Shown here: positions 40,686 to 49,534 of the stretch, piece by piece
How positions within the stretch are numbered: position 1 is the first letter of the stretch
Layout: each line of letters opens with the position of its first letter
Assembly (NCBI GenBank): GCA_947476295.1
Contig: CANJQC010000011.1
Span: 1 to 64,000, forward strand
Length of the DNA stretch: 64,000 nt
Direction: 5' to 3'
Source of the DNA: Planctomycetaceae bacterium
GTDB taxonomy: Bacteria; Planctomycetota; Planctomycetia; Planctomycetales; Planctomycetaceae
Made by a program: the position numbers and the translations under genes
The notes under the pieces: generated by a model
What the model saw: the letters and a program-made list of their open reading frames with translations, nothing else
The model's database searches: none
Told to the model about the DNA's origin: nothing

Positions 40686-42662
40686 ATGGCAAAGAAATAT
40701 CTCAGCCTTGAAGAAGCAGCCAGTCTGCTGGACATAACGACCGACCAGTTGATGAAGATCCGCGAAAAGGGAGACATTCGCGGATTTGCGGATCGGGGCA
40801 GCTGGAAATTTCGTGAACAGGACATTGATGAATTTCAGCGAAGTCGGCAGGCCGATTCGTCTCCCGATTTTCCAATCATTACGCTGGATTCATCATCGTC
40901 GGTTCTGGAAGAACCGGAAGCTGCAGATCTGTCTTCTTCAGACAGCGATGTGCGGCTGTTCTTTGATAAATCTCTGTTCGACGACCAGGATGCAAAGGGC
41001 TTGGCTGCGTCCGGCAGTGACGTGCGACTTTCGGGCGATAGTGGTCCGAACCTAGAGCAGGGCGAATCTGACGACGCACTGGACCTGAGCGGTTGGGGCA
41101 GCGACGCGAAAATCTCAGATTCTGACAGTGACGTGAAACTTGTCGGTGCAAGGACTCAGCCCGATATCGATCTGGGTGCCACCTTTAAGATGACGGACGA
41201 CTCAGACAGCGATGTCGTGATGGTGACGGACACAGACAGCGAAATCAACCTGACTGCCGATTCCGAGTTAAGGATTTCCGACTCCGACAGCGACGTGCGA
41301 CTGACCACCGACGAAGACTCTGACAGTGACGTGCAGCTGTCCACCGACGAAGACTCTGACAGCGACGTGCAGCTGTCCACCGACGAAGACTCTGACAGCG
41401 ACGTGCAGCTTGCCGACAACAGCATAACGGACAACGACGTTCTGGCTGCGACTGCACTCCTTGGAGGCATCGATTCTGACAGTGATGTCAAACTCATGGG
41501 CAAAGAAGATTTGCTTCTGCCGGACGATGACAGCGACAGTGACGTAAAGCTGAGTGCAAACATGGTTCGCACGGACAGCGATATCCGGCTGGCGAAACCT
41601 TCACCTGCGCCAACCGTAAAACCAACCCAACTGCAATTTCCCCCCGATGACAGTGATCTGAAACTGATCAACAAGGGTTCGGGCGTCAGAAAAAATCGTC
41701 CTGACAGCGGGACCTCGCTGGACGTGCGCGGCAGCGGGCTGGGGCTGGACGCTGATGAAAGCGGTATTTCTTTGGAAATTGACAGCGGCATCAGTCTGGA
41801 TGCCAACGACAGTGGAATCAGCCTAGAAGGCTACGACAGCGGCATCAGCCTGGACGCCAACGACAGTGGAATCAGCCTAGAAGGGTACGACAGTGGGACT
41901 AATCTGCGGGACGACAGCGGCATTTCACTGGAAGGCTTCGAAAGCGCAACTGGCCTCGGCGGAGATAGCGGGATCGCACTGGACGGCGGCGGAGACAGTG
42001 ACATTTCACTGGATCTGGGCGACGACAGCGGGATCTCCGTAAAACCAGACGATATGGGTCGGACGGTCCCGATGCAGGCGATCCCCGGTGCCAAAGCCGC
42101 TCTTTCCGATTCGACGGCAATGACTACGCAGTTCGAAATCCCGAAAGTCGCCGTTGGTAATGACAGTGAATTTGAACTGGCTGGTCTTGATGACGAAGAT
42201 GATGAAGTTGGTGCAGGTACGGGCATCCTGAAGTTTGACGATGATGAAGAACTTGATTCATCCCGGACCGTCGCCGTTCCCGCATTGGTGGGGGCGGGGG
42301 CTGCGGTGCAGGATAAAGATGCCGTAGATGAATTTGAAGACGAAGAGGGTGCGGACGACGGAGAGTATGGCGAATACGAAGAAGAAGGCGAACTGGATGT
42401 TCACGACTCCGAAGAATTCGAAGACGGTGACATCGAATCGGGGCAAGTTGGAAGTGCGGGATTCCCGGTTCCGATGCGTGTCAGTCGAGCCGACGTGGAC
42501 TGGAGTATCGGCACCAAGATTATGATCGGCATTTCGGCGTTGGTTTCAGTGATGTGCGCGGTAGTAGGCATCGAACTTGTCCGTACGATGTGGCTGTGGA
42601 CTCAACCATCCAGTAACGCGCCTGTGTCCAGTATTTTACAGATGATTGGCGGTGCGTTTTAG
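40686..42662 (+). CDS. Excisionase-type HTH protein with long acidic repeats and C-terminal membrane anchor
   Basis: The ATG at 40686 (MAKKYLSLEEAASLLDITTD) follows GGGAGTATTGGAACAC; the track start at 40650 is 12 residues earlier. The protein has 658 residues. Residues 1-45 are a MerR/excisionase-like helix-turn-helix (SLEEAASLLDITTDQLMKIREKGDIRGFADRGSWKF). Residues ~75-340 consist of repeated D-S-D-S-D-V-x-L units (for example TDEDSDSDVQLS three times in tandem), and residues ~345-460 of D-S-G-I-S-L units. Very acidic sequence follows, and a single membrane helix lies near the end (IGTKIMIGISALVSVMCAVVGIELV). I infer a membrane-tethered DNA-binding protein of the planctomycete helix-turn-helix/DSD repeat type; its targets are unknown. 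A terminator follows at 42751. Confidence 0.8.
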   Translation: MAKKYLSLEEAASLLDITTDQLMKIREKGDIRGFADRGSWKFREQDIDEFQRSRQADSSPDFPIITLDSSSSVLEEPEAADLSSSDSDVRLFFDKSLFDDQDAKGLAASGSDVRLSGDSGPNLEQGESDDALDLSGWGSDAKISDSDSDVKLVGARTQPDIDLGATFKMTDDSDSDVVMVTDTDSEINLTADSELRISDSDSDVRLTTDEDSDSDVQLSTDEDSDSDVQLSTDEDSDSDVQLADNSITDNDVLAATALLGGIDSDSDVKLMGKEDLLLPDDDSDSDVKLSANMVRTDSDIRLAKPSPAPTVKPTQLQFPPDDSDLKLINKGSGVRKNRPDSGTSLDVRGSGLGLDADESGISLEIDSGISLDANDSGISLEGYDSGISLDANDSGISLEGYDSGTNLRDDSGISLEGFESATGLGGDSGIALDGGGDSDISLDLGDDSGISVKPDDMGRTVPMQAIPGAKAALSDSTAMTTQFEIPKVAVGNDSEFELAGLDDEDDEVGAGTGILKFDDDEELDSSRTVAVPALVGAGAAVQDKDAVDEFEDEEGADDGEYGEYEEEGELDVHDSEEFEDGDIESGQVGSAGFPVPMRVSRADVDWSIGTKIMIGISALVSVMCAVVGIELVRTMWLWTQPSSNAPVSSILQMIGGAF

Positions 42663-42750
42663 ATTTGAGTCGAGTGAGGAAAAGTGAGCGCTCACCAAGC
42701 CCGTAAAACGATCTCATTGGTGACCGTAGGCAGTATGTTCGTAAACGAAG

Positions 42751-42790
42751 AAAAGGATGGCCTGCTCTGACGAGCCGACCATCCTTTTTT
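42751..42790. terminator. Bidirectional Rho-independent terminator
   Basis: AAAAGGATGG and CCATCCTTTTTT form a stem of nine or more pairs around CCTGCTCTGACGAGCCGA, with T-runs on both strands. It sits between the convergent genes for the HTH/acidic-repeat protein (ends 42662) and the glycine-rich RNA-binding protein (ends 42853), and can serve both. Confidence 0.8.
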
Positions 42791-42852
42791 ATCACGTAAT
42801 GTTCCGGACTCAAACCGCAACACAGTCACTGTAAATCCCAAAAGACTCTGGC

Positions 42853-43260
42853 TTAATAACGATCGCGTCCGCCGCCACCGCTGCCTCCACGACCGCCGCC
42901 ACCACCACCGTAGCCGCCACCACCGCCGCCACCACGACCGCCGCCGCCGCCGCCACCACGACCGCCGCCGCCACCACCGTAGCCGCCGCCGCCGCCGCCG
43001 CCACCGCCGCCACCGCTTTCGCGAGGACGTGCTTCGTTGACGACAATCTGGCGACCGTCAAGATCCGAACCGTTCAAAGCACGGATGGCTTCATCTCCAC
43101 CGGTCTCCATCTCCACAAAACCGAATCCTTTGGATCGGCCTGTCTCGCGGTCACTGACAACCTTGGCTGAGGTCACAACGCCGTACTGAGCGAAAGCCTG
43201 CTCGAGACCCTCAGACGTAGTACCCCACGCGAGGCTACCCACAAAAATGTTCTTACTCAT
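42853..43260 (-). CDS. Glycine-rich RRM RNA-binding protein
   Basis: The ATG at 43260 gives 135 residues; the track start at 43359 adds 33 residues of no homology. Residues 1-80 are one RRM domain with both ribonucleoprotein motifs: RNP2 NIFVGSLAW and RNP1 KGFGFVEM, and the loop ALNGSDLDGRQIVVNEARPR. The remainder is a Gly-Gly-Tyr/Gly-Arg tail of about 50 residues, encoded by GGC/GGT-rich low-complexity DNA, ending GRDRY. Such proteins resemble cyanobacterial Rbp proteins and plant GRPs, which respond to cold in some species; whether this one does is not shown here. The tail could support phase separation or RNA annealing. The long upstream gap (527 bp) is the probable control region. Confidence 0.92.
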   Translation of the reverse strand: MSKNIFVGSLAWGTTSEGLEQAFAQYGVVTSAKVVSDRETGRSKGFGFVEMETGGDEAIRALNGSDLDGRQIVVNEARPRESGGGGGGGGGGGYGGGGGGRGGGGGGGRGGGGGGGYGGGGGGRGGSGGGGRDRY

Positions 43261-43787
43261 CACAAAACCCTTGAGCTTTACAGCTAACAAAACACCTGAT
43301 CGTTGCCACAACGGCAACTGTTTGAACACAAATTTTAGCAGCCCGCTGATCAAGAACATCAGAGGCTTATCACAAAGGTGTATGCTGCGCAGGAGAACTC
43401 AAGAGCGGACGAGACTGAAAGTACGCGACTGTCTTCGAGATTACTGATGCCCACACCAACCGAGTCTGGCGGATTCAAAAACTGAATCCAGCCTGTCTCA
43501 GGCGGGTGTCACATTACCTTCCACGCGAAAGAATAGCAACACCGACTTCAGCCCACAATCCCCAAGCCCATGTTCCACAAACTTCGCTGGATCCTGACCA
43601 GCCAAAAAAAGCAGTAATCCGGCGGTTTTCGCCGGCAGTCTTTCTGGGCAGCCATTTTAGTTCATGCCGTAACGCCGACAATGTGTCACTGATTGATAAG
43701 ATTCTTGGAATTCGTGCGACTGTTTAAGCGAACTAAGAGGAGTTAAACGAATCAAGTGGCGCCGTCCTGATTCCCTAAACCCGAACA
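43261..43787. other. 527-bp intergenic region before the RRM gene and after dnaE
   Basis: Both flanking genes are on the minus strand. A hairpin with a nearby T-run (listed separately) is a candidate terminator for dnaE. Directly upstream of the RRM gene the sequence CAGTTGCCGTTGTGGCAACG (minus strand) could form a small hairpin in a 5' leader. The short plus-strand ORFs 43247-43447 and 43506-43727 lack motifs. Confidence 0.4.
43603..43636 (-). terminator. Candidate Rho-independent terminator of dnaE
   Basis: On the minus strand CCGGCG-AAAAC-CGCCGG forms a perfect six-pair stem and is followed, after nine bases, by TTTTTTT. It lies about 150 bp after the dnaE stop. The distance between stem and T-run is longer than ideal. 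Confidence 0.4.
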
Positions 43788-46700
43788 CTATCGACCTACA
43801 CTTTGTCCCGATGGACGCCTGGTTTTTGCAGTTTTTAAATCATAGTTGTCGTCGCCCACAACTTCGGCCAGAGCCTGCAGAAATTCCGGGCTGATGTTGA
43901 CTTTGCATTCGTTGCCCGTCGTCAAAATGTAACGCAGTCGCGAGACCGGTGATTCTTCAGAGCTCTCATCGGAATCGCCACGTCCACTGCCATTTTCGTG
44001 ACCACGGCTGACAATATGACCATTTCCATTCAACGCCTCACCACTGCGTAAATTCTCCGCAAAAGAATCGACAATCAGAATTACTTCCGTCGAACCCGGA
44101 AACCGCGATACGACACTCCGCACGCGGTGAACATCATCACCGGAATGCAGGCCTTTTTCAAACTTGATCGCAACCTGGGCAGTGAACTCCTTGTCGGCCT
44201 GGTCGAGCGTATAAATTCGATTCACCACAAGGTTGGGTTCACGGCTGCGTCGATCGACTTTCCCGGCGACGATGATCACGTTTTCCGTCCTGATCAGTTC
44301 TTCATACCTCGCATAATCTTCCGGCCATGCGATGCAGCGGATGACACCGGACGAATCTTCCAGATCAAAGTTCGCATATCGATTGAGACCGTTGCGGCTG
44401 CTCTTCTTCGCCGTCGCAAGTTTGATCGACGAAATCATGCCGCCGACTGTTACCTGCACACCGTCTTCCAGCTCTGCCAGCTCAGCATTACGATTCGCCG
44501 CATACCGCTCGATTCGCCGTGCATGCTGCGTTAACGGATGCGACGTCAGATAAAATCCGATCGTTTCTTTCTCCCACGCCAGCTTCTGCGACGGGATCCA
44601 GTCCGGAACATCCGGCAGACTGATTGCCATCGACTCGCCAGCGTCATCCGTATCGTCATCATCGCCGCCAAACAGACTTTTCTGCCCGCGTGCTTTGTCT
44701 TTCTGACGTGAAAGCGCCGATTGAACAGCCCGTTCGACAATCGCTGACTGCTGAGCCCTCGTGCCTGGAAGGCAGTCCAGAGTACCAGCTTTGATCAGTG
44801 TTTCCAGTGTGCCTTTGGTCAGCACTTTTGGATCGACGCGTTCGGTCAGATTGAAAATATCCTTGAACGGACCATGCGCCGTCCGTTCATCCACAATCGC
44901 CTGCACGACGTTGTGCCCCACGCCTTTCAGCGCCGCAAGGCCGAATGTGATTTTATCGCCCAGCACGCTGAAATCGACATCAGACTGATTGATGTTCGGT
45001 CCCAGCACTTCAATTTTCATTCGCCGTGCATCATCGACATGTTCACTGATGCGTTCCGTACTCTCCATTTCGCAGCTCAGCAGCGCGGCCATAAATTCGA
45101 CGGGATAATGAGCCTTCAGGTACGCCGTTTCATAAGCAATCAGACCGTACGCCGTGGAGTGCGACTTGTTGAAGCCGTAACCCGCAAACGCCACGATCAG
45201 ATTCCACAACTCCTGAGCCACCTGCTCGGAAATTCCGTTCGACACCGCGCCCGCAATGTACTCCTCGTGGAAACTGGAGATAATCTCCTGACTCTTCTTA
45301 CTGATCGCCTTAATGCACTTGTAAGACTTCGACAGTTCGATATTGCCCACGCGATTAAGAATGCGCATGACCTGTTCCTGGTAGACCATCACACCGTAGG
45401 TCTCAGCCAGAACCTCATCGACAACCGGATGCACTTTGCGCGGCGGCTTGCGGCCGTGCTTCACATCGACGTACTCCATCACCATTCCGCCTTCCAGCGG
45501 ACCGGGTCGATACAGTGCGGACGTCGCAATAATATCCGCGAAGCAGTCGGGCTTCATCTTGGTCAACAGGTCACGCATTCCGCCGGACTCCAGCTGGAAT
45601 ACGCCTTTCGTTTCACCGCGCTGCAGCAGAGCGAAGGTCGCTTTGTCATCCAAATGCGTCTTGACGTACTCAAAATCGAAATCCGGGTGCGTACGTTTTA
45701 CATTGTGGACTGCCTTGTCAAGAATCGTCAGATTTCGCAGCCCCAGAAAGTCCATCTTCAGCAGGCCGACTTTCTCCACCGTCGGGCCGTCCCACTGCGT
45801 GATGATGTCTTCCTTGCCGGTGATTGTCTGCAGTGGCAGCACCGTATCCAGCGGGACGTCCGCAATCACAACCCCGGCCGCGTGAGTTCCCGCACTGCGT
45901 GCCAGACCTTCGACAGCGATGGCAAAAGTCAGCACTTCTCGCGCGACAGGATCGGTGTCGTATGCTGCTTTCAAATCAGCGCTTTCCGTCAGCGCGGTTT
46001 CGAGCTTGATATTCAGCGTGTCAGGAATCATCTTCGCCAGCTCGCTGACGCGCAGCAGCGGCACGTTGAGCGCGCGACCGACGTCGCGGATAGCGTTCTT
46101 CGCTTTCAAAGTACCGAACGTGCCGATCTGGGCGACGTTCCGTTCACCGTATTTCTGCTTGGTATAGTCGATGACCATCTGGCGTCGATCGCGGCAAAAG
46201 TCGATATCGATATCAGGAGGTTCTGTTCGGCTGGGGTCAAGGAATCGTTCGAACAGTAGGTCGTATTTCAACGGGCAAACGTCGCCGAGTCTCAACAGAT
46301 ACGCCACGATGGCTCCGCAGGCTGAACCTCTGGCACCGCACGGAATACCGTTGCGGCGAGCGAACTCCACGAAGTCCCACACGATCAGGAAGTAACTCGC
46401 GTAGCCCTTCGAATTGATCACGCTCAATTCGTATTCCAGTCGCTTCCAGTGGCGTTCGGTGAGTTCATCACCGTACCGTTCGTACATGCGCTGATTACAA
46501 AGATCTTTGAGGTACTCGGTATCCGTCTGCTGGTTCGGTGGGCGAAACACGGGATACAGCTTCCGATCACCTAATTGAATATCGACTCGATCGGCAATCT
46601 CCTGCGACCGGGCAACCGCATGATCGAGCCCCGGAAAACAGGCGTACATCTCATCTGGAGTGCAGACAAACAAGCCGTCATGCTCCATCTTCATGCGTTT

Positions 46701-47441
46701 TTCATCATCGCGCGTGGTGCGCGTGTTGACGCACAGCATGACGTCCTGAATTTTGGCGTCGGACTTGTGAAGATAATGTGCGTCGTTCGTTGCGACCAGC
46801 GGCAGGCCCACGCGGTTGGCAAGATCCACGGTCAGTTCCATGCAGTCCTTCTGGATTTGAAAGCCCGCGTTCTGGATTTCCATGTAAAAGCGATCGCCAA
46901 AAACCCGCGCATACCACTCGACGAGTTGTTTTGCTTCGTCGTTGCTTTCAGCCAGCAGCAGACGTGACAGCTCCGACGAGGCACATCCCGACAAACAGAT
47001 GATGCCTTCATTGCATTCTTCCAGAATCTCGCGGTCGATACGGGGCTTGTAGTAGAAACCCTCCAGGTAGGCAGTCGATGACAAGCGGATCAGGTTGTCG
47101 AATCCCTTGCGATTCATCGCCAGTAGCGTCAGGTGCGACGACGCCTCTTTCTGCCGACTGGCACTGCGGTCAGTCCGCCGTCCCGGTGCCACATACGCTT
47201 CGTATCCCAAGATCGGCTTGACACCGCCTTTTTGGCAGCCGTTGTAGAACTCAATCGCGCCGTACAGGTTGCCATGATCGGTGATCGCCACCGAATTCAT
47301 GCCGCTCGCTTTGACGTGCTTCACCAGCTCCGGAATACGATTGACGCCGTCCAGCAGGCTGTAATGCGTGTGACAGTGCAGGTGCGCGAATGGTCGTGTA
47401 GAAATCGCCGCAGATACAGTGCCAGCGGGAGTCTCAGCCAT
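43788..47441 (-). CDS. dnaE: DNA polymerase III subunit alpha
   Basis: The protein has 1217 residues. The N-terminal PHP domain begins PFAHLHCHTHYSLLDGVNRI and has the expected AITDHGNLYGAIEFY. The polymerase palm shows FERFLDPSRTEPPDIDIDFCRDRR, with the catalytic aspartates, and CGARGSACGAIVAYLL. The fingers region follows with YRPGPLEGGMVMEYVDVKHG and GYGFNKSHSTAYGLIAYETAYLKAHYP. Near residue ~1000 an OB-fold is seen (VTVGGMISSIKLATAKKSSRNG). This is the replicative DnaE1-type polymerase and copies the chromosome together with the beta clamp, tau and epsilon subunits, which are not in the window. A good promoter is present upstream. A DESSEESPVSRL acidic linker precedes the C-terminal segment. 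Confidence 0.97.
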   Translation of the reverse strand: MAETPAGTVSAAISTRPFAHLHCHTHYSLLDGVNRIPELVKHVKASGMNSVAITDHGNLYGAIEFYNGCQKGGVKPILGYEAYVAPGRRTDRSASRQKEASSHLTLLAMNRKGFDNLIRLSSTAYLEGFYYKPRIDREILEECNEGIICLSGCASSELSRLLLAESNDEAKQLVEWYARVFGDRFYMEIQNAGFQIQKDCMELTVDLANRVGLPLVATNDAHYLHKSDAKIQDVMLCVNTRTTRDDEKRMKMEHDGLFVCTPDEMYACFPGLDHAVARSQEIADRVDIQLGDRKLYPVFRPPNQQTDTEYLKDLCNQRMYERYGDELTERHWKRLEYELSVINSKGYASYFLIVWDFVEFARRNGIPCGARGSACGAIVAYLLRLGDVCPLKYDLLFERFLDPSRTEPPDIDIDFCRDRRQMVIDYTKQKYGERNVAQIGTFGTLKAKNAIRDVGRALNVPLLRVSELAKMIPDTLNIKLETALTESADLKAAYDTDPVAREVLTFAIAVEGLARSAGTHAAGVVIADVPLDTVLPLQTITGKEDIITQWDGPTVEKVGLLKMDFLGLRNLTILDKAVHNVKRTHPDFDFEYVKTHLDDKATFALLQRGETKGVFQLESGGMRDLLTKMKPDCFADIIATSALYRPGPLEGGMVMEYVDVKHGRKPPRKVHPVVDEVLAETYGVMVYQEQVMRILNRVGNIELSKSYKCIKAISKKSQEIISSFHEEYIAGAVSNGISEQVAQELWNLIVAFAGYGFNKSHSTAYGLIAYETAYLKAHYPVEFMAALLSCEMESTERISEHVDDARRMKIEVLGPNINQSDVDFSVLGDKITFGLAALKGVGHNVVQAIVDERTAHGPFKDIFNLTERVDPKVLTKGTLETLIKAGTLDCLPGTRAQQSAIVERAVQSALSRQKDKARGQKSLFGGDDDDTDDAGESMAISLPDVPDWIPSQKLAWEKETIGFYLTSHPLTQHARRIERYAANRNAELAELEDGVQVTVGGMISSIKLATAKKSSRNGLNRYANFDLEDSSGVIRCIAWPEDYARYEELIRTENVIIVAGKVDRRSREPNLVVNRIYTLDQADKEFTAQVAIKFEKGLHSGDDVHRVRSVVSRFPGSTEVILIVDSFAENLRSGEALNGNGHIVSRGHENGSGRGDSDESSEESPVSRLRYILTTGNECKVNISPEFLQALAEVVGDDNYDLKTAKTRRPSGQSVGR

Positions 47442-47494
47442 GGTGGTCGGTCCGTCGAATGCGAGTGTGACTCAAAACAAAGAATGGTGCTCGC

Positions 47495-47524
47495 ATTATA
47501 TCAACGCGACACAGCGAGTGCGAA
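47495..47524 (-). promoter_or_regulatory. Sigma-70 promoter for dnaE
   Basis: On the minus strand TTCGCA (47519-47524) and the perfect -10 box TATAAT (47495-47500) are 18 bases apart, and the start of dnaE is 54 bp downstream at 47441. The perfect -10 makes this convincing; the -35 matches at four of six positions. Confidence 0.55.
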
Positions 47525-47540
47525 TTGCCGCAAAACCAAC

Positions 47541-47568
47541 TTGGCGAACTGTCTGTCGTTGTTAGAAT
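47541..47568 (+). promoter_or_regulatory. Sigma-70 promoter for livF-folP
   Basis: TTGGCG (47541-47546) and TAGAAT (47563-47568) are separated by 16 bases and lie 42 bp before the livF ATG at 47610. It is arranged back to back with the dnaE promoter, so the two units share a ~170-bp divergent control region. Confidence 0.5.
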
Positions 47569-47609
47569 TTCAGTCCTTACCTCAGATTTGTCGCCGTTCG
47601 AGTTACCAC

Positions 47610-48323
47610 ATGTCCCTGCTGGAGGTTGACAACTTAACTGTGAATTACGGCGCGATCGAAGCGATCCGTGGTTGTTCGCTGCGCGTGGAGCGAGGAGAAA
47701 TCGTGACGCTGATCGGCGGAAATGGTGCGGGGAAATCGACGACGCTGCGTACAATTTCCGGACTGCTGACGCCGAAGGAAGGAATGATAACGTTTGATGG
47801 CCAGACGATCCAGGGTCGCCCGCCACACGCGATCACGCAAAGCGGACTCATTCATGTGCCCGAGGGACGCGGGATTTTTGCAAACCTGACCGTTGACGAA
47901 AACCTGATGCTCGGTGCATATTCGCGACATAATCTGCAGGAAATACTGGAAGATCGCGAGATGGCTCTGAACTTGTTCCCTCGTGTCCGTGAGAGACTGA
48001 AGCAAGCTGCGGGAACATTGTCCGGTGGTGAGCAGCAGATGCTGGCGATCGCACGAGCGCTACTGGCGCGGCCGAAACTATTGATGCTCGATGAACCGTC
48101 GCTGGGGCTGGCACCACAGATCGTGCAGACAATTTTTCAGGTGATCCGGCAGATCAATCGAACGGGGGCGACGATTCTACTGGTCGAACAAAATGCCGCG
48201 ATGGCGTTGCAGGTTGCTCACCGAGCTTACGTGATCGAAGTCGGTTCTATCGAAATGGAGGGCTCCGCTGCGGAACTTGCCGCCAGCGACGAAGTCCGCA
48301 AAGCGTATTTGGGTGCTCATTGA
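47610..48323 (+). CDS. livF: Branched-chain amino acid-type ABC transporter ATPase (LivF family)
   Basis: The ATG at 47610 starts the 237-residue protein; the track ORF from 47133 includes antisense of dnaE. Motifs: Walker A LIGGNGAGKSTTLRTISGL, Q-loop region HVPEGRGIFANLTVDENL (PEGRGIF is characteristic of LivF), signature LSGGEQQMLAIARALLARP, Walker B KLLMLDEPSLGL and the H-loop LVEQNAAMAL. LivF is one of the two ATPases of the high-affinity branched-chain amino acid importer. The permeases (LivH, LivM), second ATPase (LivG) and binding protein are not in the window, so the gene is an orphan here. The folP start lies 10 bp after its stop. Confidence 0.93.
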   Translation: MSLLEVDNLTVNYGAIEAIRGCSLRVERGEIVTLIGGNGAGKSTTLRTISGLLTPKEGMITFDGQTIQGRPPHAITQSGLIHVPEGRGIFANLTVDENLMLGAYSRHNLQEILEDREMALNLFPRVRERLKQAAGTLSGGEQQMLAIARALLARPKLLMLDEPSLGLAPQIVQTIFQVIRQINRTGATILLVEQNAAMALQVAHRAYVIEVGSIEMEGSAAELAASDEVRKAYLGAH

Positions 48324-48333
48324 GGTCTGAACC

Positions 48334-49215
48334 GTGACTGTTGATTCAATCGCTCAAGCGTTCTCCTGGACTTTATCGCGACGCAGTATTTCGCAATCGC
48401 GATTGCCTGTCCTGATGGGAATTCTGAACGTCACGCCGGACAGTTTTTCAGACGGCGGCAGATTCAGCACAATTGATGCCGCCGTGAATGGCGCGCTCCA
48501 GTTGGCGGAAGACGGAGCGGACATCATCGATATCGGCGGTGAATCGACGCGCCCCGGTGCAGAACCTGTGTCTCAGCAAGAGGAACTTCGCCGCACGATT
48601 CCCGTGATTCAAAGGCTGATCGGTCAGTTGCGTGTGCCTGTATCGATTGATACCACTAAGGCGGAAGTGGCCCGTCAGGCTCTGGATGCCGGAGCAGAGA
48701 TCGTCAACGATATTTCCGGCCTGACGTTTGATCGGGACATGTTGGAGGTCTGTCGCAAAGCCGACGCCGGAGTCTGCGTGATGCACATTCAGGGCAATCC
48801 GCAAACGATGCAGCAGAATCCGCAGTACCGAAATGTGGTGAACGAAGTGATTGAGTTCCTGCAACAACAGGTCGATCGGTGTTTGATGGCAGGAATTCCT
48901 GCAGAAAGAATGTGCATCGATCCCGGCATTGGATTTGGCAAGACGGCCGATCACAATCTGGAACTACTGTCCGCCGTGCCGAGAATTCAGCAGGCACTGC
49001 AGCGTCCGGTGTTAATCGGACACTCCCGCAAACGATTCCTGTCAAAAATCCTTGGCCGAACGGTCGAAGAACACGCCGCTGGCACGATCGGCGTCGCGCT
49101 GGCACTGGCAGAACTCGGCACCGATATCCTCCGCATCCACGATGTCCGCGCCGTTCGTGATGCCCTTGTGGCATGGGATACTATTCGCCGCAGGAACCAA
49201 GTCACCCTCCCGTAA
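48334..49215 (+). CDS. folP: Dihydropteroate synthase
   Basis: The protein has 293 residues from a GTG start at 48334, 10 bp after livF. Motifs are diagnostic: PVLMGILNVTPDSFSDGG, ADIIDIGGESTRPGAEPV, VPVSIDTTKAEVARQALDAGAEIVNDISG, CIDPGIGFGKT and RPVLIGHSRKRFL. It joins p-aminobenzoate to dihydropterin pyrophosphate in folate synthesis and is the target of sulfonamides. No folB/K or folE gene is nearby. It is presumably co-transcribed with livF. A first methionine, ~25 residues in (MGILNVTP), is too late to be the start given the family's conserved beginning. Confidence 0.95.
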   Translation: MTVDSIAQAFSWTLSRRSISQSRLPVLMGILNVTPDSFSDGGRFSTIDAAVNGALQLAEDGADIIDIGGESTRPGAEPVSQQEELRRTIPVIQRLIGQLRVPVSIDTTKAEVARQALDAGAEIVNDISGLTFDRDMLEVCRKADAGVCVMHIQGNPQTMQQNPQYRNVVNEVIEFLQQQVDRCLMAGIPAERMCIDPGIGFGKTADHNLELLSAVPRIQQALQRPVLIGHSRKRFLSKILGRTVEEHAAGTIGVALALAELGTDILRIHDVRAVRDALVAWDTIRRRNQVTLP

Positions 49216-49534
49216 GCAATGCTGATAGTCGCCGGATGCGCCAGCAATTTGAAGCGGAACAGTTGCATTTTCAAACTCTGAGTTGAATTTGTCGCGGAAA
49301 AGGCGATATACCGGTTAATGGTACTGTGGAATTTGACTGTGGAACGGTTGGTGATTCAACTTTCGGCACCGTCGCTGTCAATAAGGCGATCGTAAAACTC
49401 AGGACAACGGTCGGGCAACGACGCCCGTCCTGCGTGAACTGTGCTGGGTTTGATGCTACGCTCCCGCTTGTTCTGACAGTGCAGATGTCTGGTGACGGAT
49501 CAGACTGAGAGCTGTCAATTGAATTATGTGATGT
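49216..49534. other. 319-bp intergenic stretch
   Basis: No supported gene is seen; the 60-residue ORF 49326-49508 has no motif and no clear ribosome-binding site. No convincing promoter or hairpin was found, though the promoter for the HSP90-like operon should be here. Confidence 0.35.

Noticed and set aside
42890-43020. CCGCC/ACC-rich repeat, at first sight a simple-repeat or CRISPR-like tract
   Set aside because: It is the Gly/Arg tail of the RRM protein read on the other strand; the repeat units are irregular and without spacers.
44874-46259. Plus-strand ORF of 461 aa opposite dnaE
   Set aside because: It is antisense to an unmistakable DnaE coding region and has no recognisable motif; a long shadow frame caused by codon bias.
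47133-47609. N-terminal extension of the LivF ORF in the track
   Set aside because: The extension is antisense to dnaE and without homology; the real start is the ATG at 47610, just before the conserved beginning of LivF.
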